Shown: one piece after another, positions 54,609-63,496 of the stretch
How positions within the stretch are numbered: the stretch's first letter is position 1
Layout: the number at the start of each line of letters is the position of its first letter
NCBI RefSeq assembly: GCF_013393945.1
Contig: NZ_CP040297.1
Span: 834,001 to 898,000, forward strand
DNA: 64,000 nucleotides
Source: Nostoc sp. TCL26-01
GTDB taxonomy: Bacteria; Cyanobacteriota; Cyanobacteriia; Cyanobacteriales; Nostocaceae
Direction: 5' to 3'
The notes under the pieces: generated by a model
What the model saw: the letters and a program-made list of their open reading frames with translations, nothing else
Told to the model about the DNA's origin: nothing
The model's database searches: none
Translations under genes and position numbers: made by a program

Positions 54609-56750
54609 ATGGAAATCAATACAAACCATGATGAACAGGCAAGACTTGCGGCTCTGCGTCAATATCAAATACTGGATACTGAACCGGAAGAAGTTTATGA
54701 CAATCTGGCTCAGTTAGCGGCTTTTGTATGCAATACACCCATAGCGCTGGTCAATTTTATTGATGAAAATCGGCAGTGGTTTAAAGCTAAGGTGGGGATT
54801 GATGTTGAGGAAATGCCCAGAGATATAGGTTTATCTTATCTTTGCCAAGAGAAACAAGATATTGTTGTCATCCCTGACACTCTAGCAGACGATCGCCTAG
54901 CTACTAACCCAGCAGTCATCTCCTATCCTTATGTTAGGTTTTATGCTGGTGTGCCACTAATTACACCTCAAGGGCAGATATTAGGGACATTATGTGTGAT
55001 TGACAATGTACCTAAGCAACTCACTCAACAGCAAACTGATGCGCTCATAGCCTTAAGCCGTCTAGTAGTTAGTCAACTGGAACTGAGACGCAATGTAGCT
55101 GATGTGGCACAAATGACCGAAACTCTCATCAGTTACGAACAAGCCGCACGGCTAGAATCGGAAACAGCCAGAAACCGCATTACCAATATTTTGGAAAGTA
55201 TCACAAGTGCGTTTTTTGCTCTCGATCAACAGTGGCAATTTACCTACATTAATAGTCAAACACTACAGCTATTAAAGAAAACCCATGATGAGCTAATCAA
55301 TCAAAATATTTGGCAAGTGTTTCCAGAGTTAAGCGAAACAAGATTTTATCTAGAGTATCATAGAGCGATCGCCCAACAAATCAGCGTAGAATTTGAAGAA
55401 TTTTACCCACCGCTTCAAAAATGGTTTGCAGTTCATGCTTATCCCGGAAAAGACGGGTTATCTGTATATTTTCAAGACATTAGCGAACGCAAACAAGCAG
55501 AAGCAGCATTAAAAATACAGAATTTGCGATCGCAATTATTTGCAGAAATCACCCTGAAAATTCGAGAAACACTAGAAATTGAAGAAATTCTGCAAACCTC
55601 AGTCCAGGAAGTGCAAAAACTCCTGCAAGCAGACCGAGTTTTAATATTTCGTATTTGGGCTGATGGTTCAGGGACGGTAGTACAAGAAGCTGTCCTTCCT
55701 GGCTGGCCAGTAGTTTTAGGTAAAATCATTGTTGATCCATGCTTTCAACAGGACTACGTAGAACAATATCGTCAAGGCAGAGTCAGTGCAATTGCAGACA
55801 TTGCCAAGGCGAATATTCAAGACTGTCATCGGCAATTTCTCCAACAATTTGGTGTCCAAGCTAACTTAGTAGTACCAATCCTCAATCGAGAAGGAATTTG
55901 GGGTTTACTAATTGCCCATCAGTGTGCTAACCCTCGTGATTGGAACAAATCTGAGTTGGAATTATTACAACAGTTAGCCAACCAAATGGGAATTGCTTTA
56001 TACCAAGCCCAGTTATTAGAACAACAAACTCGTCAAAGCCAAGAATTAGAACGTTCCAACAATGAATTAGAAAATTTTGCCTATGTAGCTTCCCATGACT
56101 TACAAGAACCACTACGAATGGTGACTAGTTATCTTCAATTGCTAGAACGCAGATACAAACATCAACTAGACAGCAACGCCGAACAGTTTATCACCTATGC
56201 TGTAGAAGGCGCACTGCGGATGCAGACCTTAATCAACGACTTGTTAAATTATTCACGAGTCACAACCCGTGGACAACCATTTGTCTGTGTTGATTGTAGT
56301 GTAATTTTAGAACGAGCGATCGCTAATCTCAAGATCGCCATTGCCGAATCTGGTACAGTCATCACCCATGACCCCTTGCCGACCATCATGGCAGATCCGA
56401 CCCAACTGACTCAAGTTTTACAAAACCTCATCGCCAACGCAATTAAATTCCGCCAAGAAATTTCCCCTCAAATTCACATTGGAGTAGTAAAGATAGGTAC
56501 AAGTGAGGGAAAAGGGGACAAATCAATTCAAAATGACGCTCGCGGACTCGCTAACGCTGCGCTAACAAAATTCAAAATTCAAAATGAAAGAAGGGGACAA
56601 GGAGAAAATTACTTAATTAATTCCCCCCATCTCCCCATCCCCCACTCCCCCACTCCCCCCTCTCCCCATCCCCCCAACCCCAATGGTTATTCTCCGTTCG
56701 TGATAATGGCATCGGCATCGAAACCCAATATACTGAACGTATTTTCGTGA
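54609..56750 (+). CDS. Cyanobacteriochrome-like sensor histidine kinase, C-terminus destroyed by inserted repeat DNA
   Basis: 713 codons as they stand. Domains: GAF1 (about 20-160), PAS (about 190-295), GAF2 (about 310-475), HisKA (about 485-555, phospho-acceptor His496 in [12 protein letters not shown]) and the start of the ATPase domain with N-box NLIANAIKF (606-614). GAF2 has the cyanobacteriochrome landmarks DPCF (Cys378) and DCH (Cys406-His407) exactly 28 residues apart, the spacing of DXCF-type bilin-binding GAF domains. From residue 627 the frame reads repeat DNA ([19 protein letters not shown], then Pro-rich) and stops, losing the G-boxes. Photosensing could survive but not autophosphorylation. 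It heads a probable HK-RR-HK operon. Confidence 0.85.
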   Translation: MEINTNHDEQARLAALRQYQILDTEPEEVYDNLAQLAAFVCNTPIALVNFIDENRQWFKAKVGIDVEEMPRDIGLSYLCQEKQDIVVIPDTLADDRLATNPAVISYPYVRFYAGVPLITPQGQILGTLCVIDNVPKQLTQQQTDALIALSRLVVSQLELRRNVADVAQMTETLISYEQAARLESETARNRITNILESITSAFFALDQQWQFTYINSQTLQLLKKTHDELINQNIWQVFPELSETRFYLEYHRAIAQQISVEFEEFYPPLQKWFAVHAYPGKDGLSVYFQDISERKQAEAALKIQNLRSQLFAEITLKIRETLEIEEILQTSVQEVQKLLQADRVLIFRIWADGSGTVVQEAVLPGWPVVLGKIIVDPCFQQDYVEQYRQGRVSAIADIAKANIQDCHRQFLQQFGVQANLVVPILNREGIWGLLIAHQCANPRDWNKSELELLQQLANQMGIALYQAQLLEQQTRQSQELERSNNELENFAYVASHDLQEPLRMVTSYLQLLERRYKHQLDSNAEQFITYAVEGALRMQTLINDLLNYSRVTTRGQPFVCVDCSVILERAIANLKIAIAESGTVITHDPLPTIMADPTQLTQVLQNLIANAIKFRQEISPQIHIGVVKIGTSEGKGDKSIQNDARGLANAALTKFKIQNERRGQGENYLINSPHLPIPHSPTPPSPHPPNPNGYSPFVIMASASKPNILNVFS
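56487..56683. repeat. About 197-bp block of intergenic-type repeat DNA inserted in the kinase gene
   Basis: Contains TGACGCTCGCGGACTCGCTA (56534 onward; same family as the tandem repeats at 63554-63625), AAAATTCAAAATTCAAAATG, and a CCCCATC/CCCACTC-type tract. All three are typical of gaps between genes here, not of coding DNA. Net length is not a multiple of three, so it shifts the frame. Confidence 0.8.
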
Positions 56751-56917
56751 TTTTTCAACGCTTGCACGGAAGAAGCAAGTATCCTGGTACTGGTATTGGT
56801 TTGGCAATTTGTAAGAAAATTGTCGAACGCCACGGTGGTAATATCTGGGTTGAATCAGCACCGGGTCAAGGCTCGACTTTCTATTTCACTATTCCAGAAC
56901 TAGGAGATAGACAGTAG
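56684..56917 (+). pseudogene. Detached C-terminal end of the histidine kinase ATPase domain
   Basis: From TGG 56684 a new frame reads [20 protein letters not shown], then [20 protein letters not shown], then [20 protein letters not shown] and [10 protein letters not shown] to TAG 56915-56917. These are the G1 (DNGIGI), F (FVIFQRLH) and G2 (GTGIGLAI) boxes missing from 54609-56750. The frame is closed by a TAA at 56618-56620 upstream, so no single frame joins both parts. Confidence 0.9.
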
Positions 56918-56934
56918 GGAGTGGTGAGTGATAC

Positions 56935-57056
56935 CAATTCAAAATTCAAAATTCAAAATGAATAAATCATGACTCTTGCCTATTGCCTATTGCCTATTGC
57001 CTATTGCCTCTGACTATTGACTAATGACCATTGACCATTGACCATTGACTCTTACC
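56935..57056. repeat. TGCCTAT and TGACCAT heptamer tracts
   Basis: AATTCAAAATTCAAAATG, then four TTGCCTA units (about 56978-57007), then TGACTAT/TGACTAA/TGACCAT units (about 57011-57048). They form the short gap between the kinase and the response regulator. Confidence 0.85.
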
Positions 57057-57086
57057 CATAAATTTAATCATGTCCCACTATTTAAT

Positions 57087-57527
57087 ATGTCAAAAGCAAT
57101 TATGCCAATTGAGGTTTTGTTAGTAGAAGATAATCCAGGGGATGCTCAACTTACACGTATTGCCTTAGAAGATAGCAAAATCTCAGTCAACCTCAATGTT
57201 GTTGAAGATGGTGTAGAGGCAATGGCATTTTTGCGAAAACAGGAAAAATATGTCAGTGTTCCTCATCCCGACATAATACTGCTAGACTTGAATCTTCCCC
57301 GCAAGGATGGGAGGGAAGTACTCGCAGAAATTAAAACCGATGATTATCTCAAACGCATCCCTGTAGTTGTCTTAACAACTTCTCAAGCGGAAGAAGATAT
57401 TCTTAGGGCTTATAACTTAGCAGCTAATTGTTACATAACTAAGCCTGTTGATTTTGACCAGTTCGTTAAAATTGTACAATCGATAGAAAACTTTTGGTTT
57501 GCGATCGTCAAACTGCCACCGGAGTGA
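57087..57527 (+). CDS. Single-domain response regulator, Rcp1-like
   Basis: 146 residues from ATG 57087 ([20 protein letters not shown]); an upstream TTG at 57045 would add 14 residues derived from heptamer DNA. One receiver domain: acidic pair in VEDNPGDA, phospho-acceptor Asp67 in [13 protein letters not shown], Thr in [12 protein letters not shown], Lys in [10 protein letters not shown]. The pattern [15 protein letters not shown]...[15 protein letters not shown] is that of Rcp1-type regulators, partners of phytochrome-class kinases. It lies downstream of the cyanobacteriochrome-like kinase and 5 bp before the hybrid kinase, so it may have lost its main phosphodonor. Confidence 0.9.
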   Translation: MSKAIMPIEVLLVEDNPGDAQLTRIALEDSKISVNLNVVEDGVEAMAFLRKQEKYVSVPHPDIILLDLNLPRKDGREVLAEIKTDDYLKRIPVVVLTTSQAEEDILRAYNLAANCYITKPVDFDQFVKIVQSIENFWFAIVKLPPE

Positions 57528-57532
57528 GGGCA

Positions 57533-59833
57533 ATGGCAGATGAAATTATTAGAGTCTTATTAGTAGAAGATAATCCTGGGGATGTCTTCTTGATTCAAGA
57601 GTTAATCAAAGAAGTAAACACCGTCAAAGTAGAGCTAAAACCAGTTGACGAATTGTCAGCAGCACTCAACATTTTAGCTAACATGAGTGATGGCGAGGCT
57701 AGGCTAGGCTTTGATGTCATGCTTTTAGACTTATCACTACCTGATAGTCAAGGTATAGAAACATTTGTCAGAGCTAACACCCAAGCTAAGATAATTCCTA
57801 TCATTGTTCTCACAGGTATAGATGATCAAAATTTAGCACTACGGGCTATGCAGGAGGGAGCGCAAGATTATCTAGTCAAAGGACAAGTCAGTGGCGACTT
57901 ACTGATACGGTCTATGCGTTATGCTATGGAACGCCAACGTATAGAAGATGCACTCCGCCAAAGTGAGGAACGATTTCGAGTGGCGCTGAAAAACTCCCCG
58001 ATTTTTGTCTTTAATCAAAATCGAGACTTACGTTATACCTGGGTTTATAATCCCATTGCTGGGTGGACAGTAGAGGATATGTTGGGCAAACAAGACTTAG
58101 AAATTATGCCCGATGAAGATGCCCAACGTCTAACGGCAATCAAATATCATGTATTAACTACAGGTATAGGTAGTCGTGAAGAAGTAGCAATCAGGACTCC
58201 TCAAGGCATTCGATATTATGATTTAACTATCGAGCCATTACAGAATGAATCTCAAGAAATTATCGGTATAACTTGCGCTAGCATTGACATTAGTGAACGG
58301 CAAGCTGCTCTCAAAGAACGCCAAGCAGCAGAAGCAATCATCCGCGAACAAGCAGCATTATTAGACATTACCACAGATGCTATTTTTGTCCGCGATTTAG
58401 CAAATAAAATTCTGTTTTGGAACAAAGGTGCAGAAAATCTCTATGGCTGGCTAGCAAAAGAAGCTATAGGTAAGGATGCCAGCGAATTGTTGTTTGGTAA
58501 ACCCTCTGCTGAAGTGGAAGCAGCACTATTACAAGTCATCTCTCAAGGTAATTGGCAAGGAGAACTGAGCAAAATTACCAAAGCTGGGAAAGATATCTTA
58601 GTTACTAGTCGCTGGAGTTTAGTCTGTGATGAACAGGGAAAACCGAAATCTATTCTTTCGGTAGACACAGACATTACTCAGAAAAAACATTTAGAAGCGC
58701 AATTATTTCGGACGCAACGCTTAGAAAGTATTGGTACTTTAGCCAGTGGTATTGCTCACGACCTCAACAATATCCTCACTCCAATTTTAGCAGGAGCGCA
58801 ACTATTACCACTAAAATTTCCCGATGCTGATGAACGAACTCAACATTTATTAGAAATTTTAGAAATCAACGCTAAACGAGGTGCAGATTTAGTGCAGCAA
58901 GTTCTGTCATTTGCTAGAGGCGTAGACGGCAAACGCATCACGTTGCAAATCAAACATTTAATTGTCGAAGTCATCAAAATCTTAAAAGAAACATTTCCCA
59001 AATCTATTGAAGTTTATACCGATTTACCCAACAATTTGTGGATGGTTTCTGGAGATAGTACTCAACTCCATCAGGTACTAATGAATCTCTGTGTGAATGC
59101 TCGTGATGCTATGCCCAAAGGTGGTAAATTGTCAGTTACTGCGGAAAATCTCTTAATTGATGAAAACTACGCGCGGATGAATTTGGAAGCCCAAGCAGGC
59201 CCTTACATAGTAATTGCAGTTACTGATACAGGAGTGGGAATTTCTGAAGCCAATTTAGATAGGATTTTTGAGCCATTTTTCACCACCAAAGCAGTAGGAC
59301 AAGGTACAGGTTTAGGACTGTCCACTGTTTTAGGGATTGTTAAAAGTCATGGTGGATTCGTGAATGTACATAGTGAAGCAGGTCGGGGAACTACTTTTAA
59401 AATTTACTTACCAGCTGTGGGAGGGATGGAAACACTCAGTACAGATAGTTTTGTCCCACCTACAGGTCATGGAGAATTAATCTTGATTGTTGATGATGAA
59501 CCTTCAATTCAAGAGATTACCAAAATATCTTTGGAAAGTCACCAATATAAAACCTTAATTGCCAGTGATGGAGTGGAAGCGATCGCTACCTACGCTAAAC
59601 ACGCAGATAAAATCAGCGCTGTACTCATGAATATCATGCTACCAGTTCTCGACGGATTAACCACCATACGCACCCTGAAAAAAATTAATCCCCAAGTCAA
59701 AATCATCGCCACCAGTGGACTAATCTCTAAAAATAAGCTCAACGAAATCGTCCACACCGGCGCTAACTCCTTTCTAGCCAAACCCTACACTGTCAATGAA
59801 TTGTTGTTGGCACTGCATGAAGTGATGATATAG
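57533..59833 (+). CDS. Hybrid histidine kinase: REC-PAS-PAS-HisKA-HATPase-REC with an Asn-substituted last receiver
   Basis: 766 residues from ATG 57533 (GTGAGGGCA upstream; an ATG at 57494 lies inside the preceding gene). REC1 (about 5-125, Asp66 in DVMLLDLSLPDS), PAS1 (about 145-260), PAS2 (about 275-385), HisKA with His409 in IAHDLNNILTPIL, and HATPase with NLCVNARDAM, DTGVGIS and GTGLGLSTVLGIV. The C-terminal REC (about 645-765) reads AVLMNIMLPVLDG, placing Asn700 where the phospho-Asp belongs, while the other acidic and Lys residues (VDDE, AKPY) are kept. It is probably a pseudo-receiver. The N-terminal REC before a kinase fits signal relay from the regulator upstream. Confidence 0.92.
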   Translation: MADEIIRVLLVEDNPGDVFLIQELIKEVNTVKVELKPVDELSAALNILANMSDGEARLGFDVMLLDLSLPDSQGIETFVRANTQAKIIPIIVLTGIDDQNLALRAMQEGAQDYLVKGQVSGDLLIRSMRYAMERQRIEDALRQSEERFRVALKNSPIFVFNQNRDLRYTWVYNPIAGWTVEDMLGKQDLEIMPDEDAQRLTAIKYHVLTTGIGSREEVAIRTPQGIRYYDLTIEPLQNESQEIIGITCASIDISERQAALKERQAAEAIIREQAALLDITTDAIFVRDLANKILFWNKGAENLYGWLAKEAIGKDASELLFGKPSAEVEAALLQVISQGNWQGELSKITKAGKDILVTSRWSLVCDEQGKPKSILSVDTDITQKKHLEAQLFRTQRLESIGTLASGIAHDLNNILTPILAGAQLLPLKFPDADERTQHLLEILEINAKRGADLVQQVLSFARGVDGKRITLQIKHLIVEVIKILKETFPKSIEVYTDLPNNLWMVSGDSTQLHQVLMNLCVNARDAMPKGGKLSVTAENLLIDENYARMNLEAQAGPYIVIAVTDTGVGISEANLDRIFEPFFTTKAVGQGTGLGLSTVLGIVKSHGGFVNVHSEAGRGTTFKIYLPAVGGMETLSTDSFVPPTGHGELILIVDDEPSIQEITKISLESHQYKTLIASDGVEAIATYAKHADKISAVLMNIMLPVLDGLTTIRTLKKINPQVKIIATSGLISKNKLNEIVHTGANSFLAKPYTVNELLLALHEVMI

Positions 59834-59872
59834 TCAATGGTCAATGGTCAATGGTCATTAGTCATTAGTCAT
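59834..59872. repeat. GTCAATG / GTCATTA heptamer tract
   Basis: TCAATGG x3 then TCATTAG x2, directly after the hybrid kinase stop codon. Confidence 0.85.
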
Positions 59873-60006
59873 AAATTGGCATAACATATGCGAATGTATT
59901 AATAAAACCGATTTGGCAAGGTTGGAAGTGTAGATTTAGTAAGGAATGGAGACATTAGACGCATTGTTAAAATAGTTAATACAAGCGGTCTATGGGATAA
60001 ACAGCA

Positions 60007-60633
60007 ATGACAGTTTCAGCTACTAAAAAGATGACCTTTAAAGAATTCCTTGATTATGACGATGGGACGGATACTTTATATGAATTAGAAAATGGAGAAC
60101 TAATACCCGTGCCTTCAGAAAGTGATACTAATCAACGGATAGCGATGTTTTTAGTTACTTGTTTTTTGCAATTGGGAATTCCATCTTATCGATTGCGGAT
60201 GAAGGCAGAGGTAGCTGTACATAGCCGACAGGTGGGGGTACGTGTGCCTGATTTGGTGGTGTATTCTGAGGAGTTAGCCAAAATAATGCAAGGTGCTACA
60301 CGCTCTCTGATTTTGATGGATATGCCGCCACCGTTGTTGGTAGTTGAGGTCGTGAGTCAGTGCGTTGCGCGGGTTCCCCGCGTTGAAGCAACTGACGAAC
60401 CCGTAAGGGTGAGTCCAAATCAAGAAAATCGGGATTATCGTTACAAGCGTTCTGAGTATGCAGCACGGGGAATTGTTGAGTATTGGATTGTCGATCCGAT
60501 TGCCCAAAAGGTGACGGTTTTGGAATGGGTAGAGGGATTCTACGATGAGCGAGTTTATCAGAGAGAAAGTGCGATCTCTTCCCCTCTATTTGCTAATCTT
60601 CAGTTAACTGTTGCTGAAGTTTTGCAAGGATGA
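60007..60633 (+). CDS. Uma2-family (DUF820) nuclease-fold protein with an in-frame repeat insertion
   Basis: 208 residues. Start MTFKEFLDYDDGTDTLYELE and later VRVPDLVVYSEE, LLVVEVVS and EYWIVDP are the Uma2 landmarks (PD-(D/E)XK-like fold; acidic residues in PDLVV and VVEVVS, and the Lys of YRYKRSEYA). The usual text VVEVVSPxQENRDYRYKRSEY is interrupted after VVEVVS by 19 residues (QCVARVPRVEATDEPVRVS, residues about 118-136) encoded by a palindromic small repeat. The frame is kept. Family function is unclear. The insertion sits between two active-site strands and may impair the protein. Confidence 0.88.
   Translation: MTVSATKKMTFKEFLDYDDGTDTLYELENGELIPVPSESDTNQRIAMFLVTCFLQLGIPSYRLRMKAEVAVHSRQVGVRVPDLVVYSEELAKIMQGATRSLILMDMPPPLLVVEVVSQCVARVPRVEATDEPVRVSPNQENRDYRYKRSEYAARGIVEYWIVDPIAQKVTVLEWVEGFYDERVYQRESAISSPLFANLQLTVAEVLQG
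60352..60414. mobile_element. 57-bp small dispersed repeat inserted in the Uma2 gene, flanked by GTGAGT direct repeats
   Basis: GTGAGT at 60352-60357 and again at 60409-60414 is a 6-bp direct repeat with an exact 57-bp period. The inserted DNA has a CGCGGG-TTC-CCCGCG hairpin (about 60369-60383) and GACGAACCCGTAAGGGTG, typical of small mobile repeats of Nostoc-type genomes. Removing one copy restores the family sequence. Confidence 0.8.
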
Positions 60634-60676
60634 AATTCGATAAGTTTTGTCAGCATTCACTACTGATTACTCTTGA

Positions 60677-61762
60677 TTATTCATCGATTTGCCAGGAATC
60701 TTTTGTGACTTCTTCATCGAGAATTTTGCGAGGGCGGACGATGACGATGACTTTTCCTAGTATGGTTAGTTCTGTTTCTGTGGCAAACCATTGAAAATCT
60801 AGTTCACCAGCATTATCGACGACAAAGTAGCTCAAGTCATTCCATTGGCGATGAGAACGATCTACAACGACAATTACAGGCCCGGTCTGGATTTGAGTTG
60901 GGTTGGGAAAGCGATCGCTTGTCGCTATAATTGCTACGGGATCTTCTGCACCTAATAGGGTTTGCCAACCGGGTAACGCCACCCAAGCTTGTTCTCCGGC
61001 AAATTTAACGACTCGAAATGGTTCTATTTCTTCTACAAGAGGAACAGCTTTTAATGTTTGTGGTGTCAAAGGTAACTTACCAACAACAGGGATAATCCGG
61101 GGGAGTTCTTCTTCTGAATCTAGGCGGAAAAACGGGGGAATCGGGGCTGGGCGTTGGGGAACGACGCTAAAATCTGTCAGCAATTGTTCGATTTGTTTCC
61201 TAGCTGTTTGCGTGTGTGCAAAGCGTAACCCTTTCGCAATTAGACGCGATCGCTCTTGCAAATCGTTGTTTTGTCGTGCTAACTTCCAAGCTTGATAAGC
61301 TACTGCATCCCCTGCATGGTGGGAAAATCCTTCTGGTAGCTGGCGGAAACGAGAGAAGTCTTTGATGGCTTTAGCTATTTCCCTGGCTTCATCTGCATCT
61401 AGTTTATGCGTAAACGTTAACTCAGCCGCCTCAGCTCGTTCGGCTTGGGTGAGCAAACGTAATTCATATAAGACATCACTACCCCGTGTAGTGTAATGCG
61501 CTAGTGTGGCTGCTGAGGCTTTGGCTGTTTCTATGGAGTTATAGACTTGAGCGCCAACAATCACCTGATTTTGTTGAATTGGTTCAAATCCCGTTTCTTC
61601 AAAAATATCTTGGGGTTTGTAACCAGCTTTTTGTAGAGAAGCGATCGCATTTCCCCATTCCACCCAAGTACCTTGTTTTTGCCTTAATTTTCGCAGCAAC
61701 TCTTGGACAACATCATTAGCAGTATTCTCTGGATTAGGCGTGTTGGGTGGTAAGTCAGTCAT
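60677..61762 (-). CDS. raf1: RuBisCO accumulation factor 1
   Basis: 361 residues from ATG 61762 (MTDLPPNTPNPENTANDVVQ); an upstream ATG at 61774 adds four residues. Raf1 is a dimeric chaperone that clamps RbcL dimers during form I Rubisco assembly. The N-terminal helical domain contains EETGFEPIQQNQVIVGAQVY, TTRGSDVLYELRLLTQAERA and GDAVAYQAWKLARQNNDLQE. The C-terminal beta-rich dimerisation domain begins near LDSEEELPRIIPVVGKLPLT and ends KVIVIVRPRKILDEE. Full length. The rbc genes are not in the window. Confidence 0.93.
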   Translation of the reverse strand: MTDLPPNTPNPENTANDVVQELLRKLRQKQGTWVEWGNAIASLQKAGYKPQDIFEETGFEPIQQNQVIVGAQVYNSIETAKASAATLAHYTTRGSDVLYELRLLTQAERAEAAELTFTHKLDADEAREIAKAIKDFSRFRQLPEGFSHHAGDAVAYQAWKLARQNNDLQERSRLIAKGLRFAHTQTARKQIEQLLTDFSVVPQRPAPIPPFFRLDSEEELPRIIPVVGKLPLTPQTLKAVPLVEEIEPFRVVKFAGEQAWVALPGWQTLLGAEDPVAIIATSDRFPNPTQIQTGPVIVVVDRSHRQWNDLSYFVVDNAGELDFQWFATETELTILGKVIVIVRPRKILDEEVTKDSWQIDE

Positions 61763-62003
61763 AAGGAATTTCAAGTTGAAAATTCAAAATTTTGCTCTTT
61801 GTGGCTACTGTGAAAAATTTCTTTGTACCGAAAGAGGGTAATCTATACTGCATCAGTAAATCTTATTGTAGTCTTTAATCGTCAACTATCTCTAGAGGCT
61901 ATCACTAGAAAAATTTTTGAGCTATAAATATACTTATCCAAGTATTAAAAATCATATCCGCAAATTCCCGCAAGGCTTAATGACAATGATCTACTAAGCT
62001 TGT

Positions 62004-63002
62004 ATGGAATATAACAGTATAGAAAATATTTACAGGTATTGGATTATGGTTGATTCCATGACCGAAACGCAAACAAGTAACCGTCAAGTCACAACTTTAG
62101 AAAGAACGAAAAAGCTGAAAATTTTGGTTGTCGATGATGAACGAGATAATTTAGATTTGCTTTACCGGACTTTTCGCCGAGATTTTCATGTCCTCAAAGC
62201 TGATAGTGGAGTCAATGCTTTAGAAATTTTGGCAGCCGAGGGAGAAGTAGCTGTGATCATTTCCGACCAGCGAATGCCAGAAATGAAAGGAACTGAGTTT
62301 CTCAGCAAGACTGTACCACAGTTTCCCGATACAGTGAGGATAATTCTCACCGGTTTTACTGATATTGAAGATTTGGTAGAAGCAATTAACGCTGGGCAAG
62401 TTTATAAATATATTACTAAGCCTTGGGACCCTGGTGAACTCAAAGCTGTTGTCCAGAGGGCAGCTGAAACCTATGATATACTCAAGCAACGGACAGAAGA
62501 ATTACGTCGTGCTAACGCGCAAATGTCACTGTTGACTGTTTTAGTACAGGTGACTCAAGCATCGCAGAGTTTAGAATCAATCCTCACACCCATTGCGACT
62601 GCATTTAGTGAAAGTTTTGCGGCTGACACTTGTATTTTACAGCTAGTTACAGGTACTAAACTCAGTCCGACTCAAGGGTTTTATAGTAGTGAAGGCAATG
62701 TAGCCAATTGGCTAGAACAAGATCCTTTGACTAATGAGGCGATCGCTACAGGCAAAATGCAAGTTTCCATCAACACTACGAAAGATGCTAAACTCGCTGA
62801 TATCACTCATTATCAAGATAGCGGTATCCAAGCTCATTTAGTCATCCCCATTACCTACCGTGATGATCTGTTAGGTGTTTTGTCTCTCCAGTGGCAACAA
62901 CCAGGCTCTTTAAGAGAAGATGAATTAAGCCTGATTCAATTATCTGCTCAATTAGTAGCGATCGCTCTGACTAGTAGTCGCTGCCATGAAGTAAAAGTTT
63001 AG
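62004..63002 (+). CDS. Response regulator with REC and GAF domains
   Basis: 332 residues; in-frame ATGs at 62046 and 62058 may be the real start, as the receiver begins at about residue 37. REC (KLKILVVDDERDNLDLLYRT, phospho-acceptor Asp88 in VAVIISDQRMPEMKG, Lys in YITKPWDPGEL) is of the RpfG-like class. A coiled linker (about 155-185) leads to a GAF domain (about 190-325). The GAF has no Cys-His bilin site. There is no enzymatic output domain, so it probably relays a signal by protein contact. It stands alone. Confidence 0.88.
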   Translation: MEYNSIENIYRYWIMVDSMTETQTSNRQVTTLERTKKLKILVVDDERDNLDLLYRTFRRDFHVLKADSGVNALEILAAEGEVAVIISDQRMPEMKGTEFLSKTVPQFPDTVRIILTGFTDIEDLVEAINAGQVYKYITKPWDPGELKAVVQRAAETYDILKQRTEELRRANAQMSLLTVLVQVTQASQSLESILTPIATAFSESFAADTCILQLVTGTKLSPTQGFYSSEGNVANWLEQDPLTNEAIATGKMQVSINTTKDAKLADITHYQDSGIQAHLVIPITYRDDLLGVLSLQWQQPGSLREDELSLIQLSAQLVAIALTSSRCHEVKV

Positions 63003-63039
63003 TGAGTAGTCTAGAACTTAGGCATAAAGGGTAGCTGTT

Positions 63040-63180
63040 GAGACTGGTGTAAGAGTGTAAAGGTATGGAGGTGTAGGGCATTTACTCACTTACACCCTCA
63101 AACACGCCAGTTGCTACCAACAAATTGGGGAATCAGGGCAACTTGCTCCCACCCCTATACGCTTATACCCTTTAGGACAA
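63040..63180. repeat. GTGTAAG / ACACCCTC imperfect inverted repeat region
   Basis: GGTGTAAGAGTGTAAAGGTA (about 63050) and ACTTACACCCTC (about 63088), ACCCCTATACGCTTATACCC (about 63151) resemble the GGGTGTAAGGGT repeats near 10000, in both orientations. Confidence 0.5.
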
Positions 63181-63195
63181 CACTAGATTTTCGTA

Positions 63196-63468
63196 TCATG
63201 GCCTAAGTCCTACACTTTCTATGTAATGCCGTAAAACTAGGTTGATTAAAGCTTTGTATTCTCCATCTTGAGATTGAAACCACTCCAGAATATCTGGCTC
63301 AATCTGGACTAATCGTTGTGCTTGAGATGCAGGAATCCTCAAAGTAGTCTTCTCAAAGAACTCTTCCGTTAACGGTGGAATATCGGAGTAATCAATCCCT
63401 TCATCTTCCATTGCCTCAAGTGCTGCCCAATTAGTACGAGAGGTATTGCTCAAATCTTTGTCGTTCAT
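63196..63468 (-). CDS. brnA: BrnA-family antitoxin, orphaned
   Basis: 90 residues of the BrnA (DUF4415) type: an N-terminal acidic region TNWAALEAMEDEGIDYSDIP and a ribbon-helix-helix-like C-terminus, FEKTTLRIPASQAQRLVQIE then VLRHYIESVG. BrnA neutralises the RNase BrnT and represses the operon. The upstream brnT is represented only by a fragment at 63765-63845, with a mobile repeat between, so the antitoxin appears to have outlived the toxin. The gene itself is intact. Confidence 0.85.
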   Translation of the reverse strand: MNDKDLSNTSRTNWAALEAMEDEGIDYSDIPPLTEEFFEKTTLRIPASQAQRLVQIEPDILEWFQSQDGEYKALINLVLRHYIESVGLRP

Positions 63469-63496
63469 ATCGATTTGCCCTTCGTGCTGAAATGAC

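Noticed and set aside
62004..63002. GAF domain as a second cyanobacteriochrome
   Set aside because: It lacks the Cys-His dyad and the DXCF segment, so there is no basis for bilin binding.
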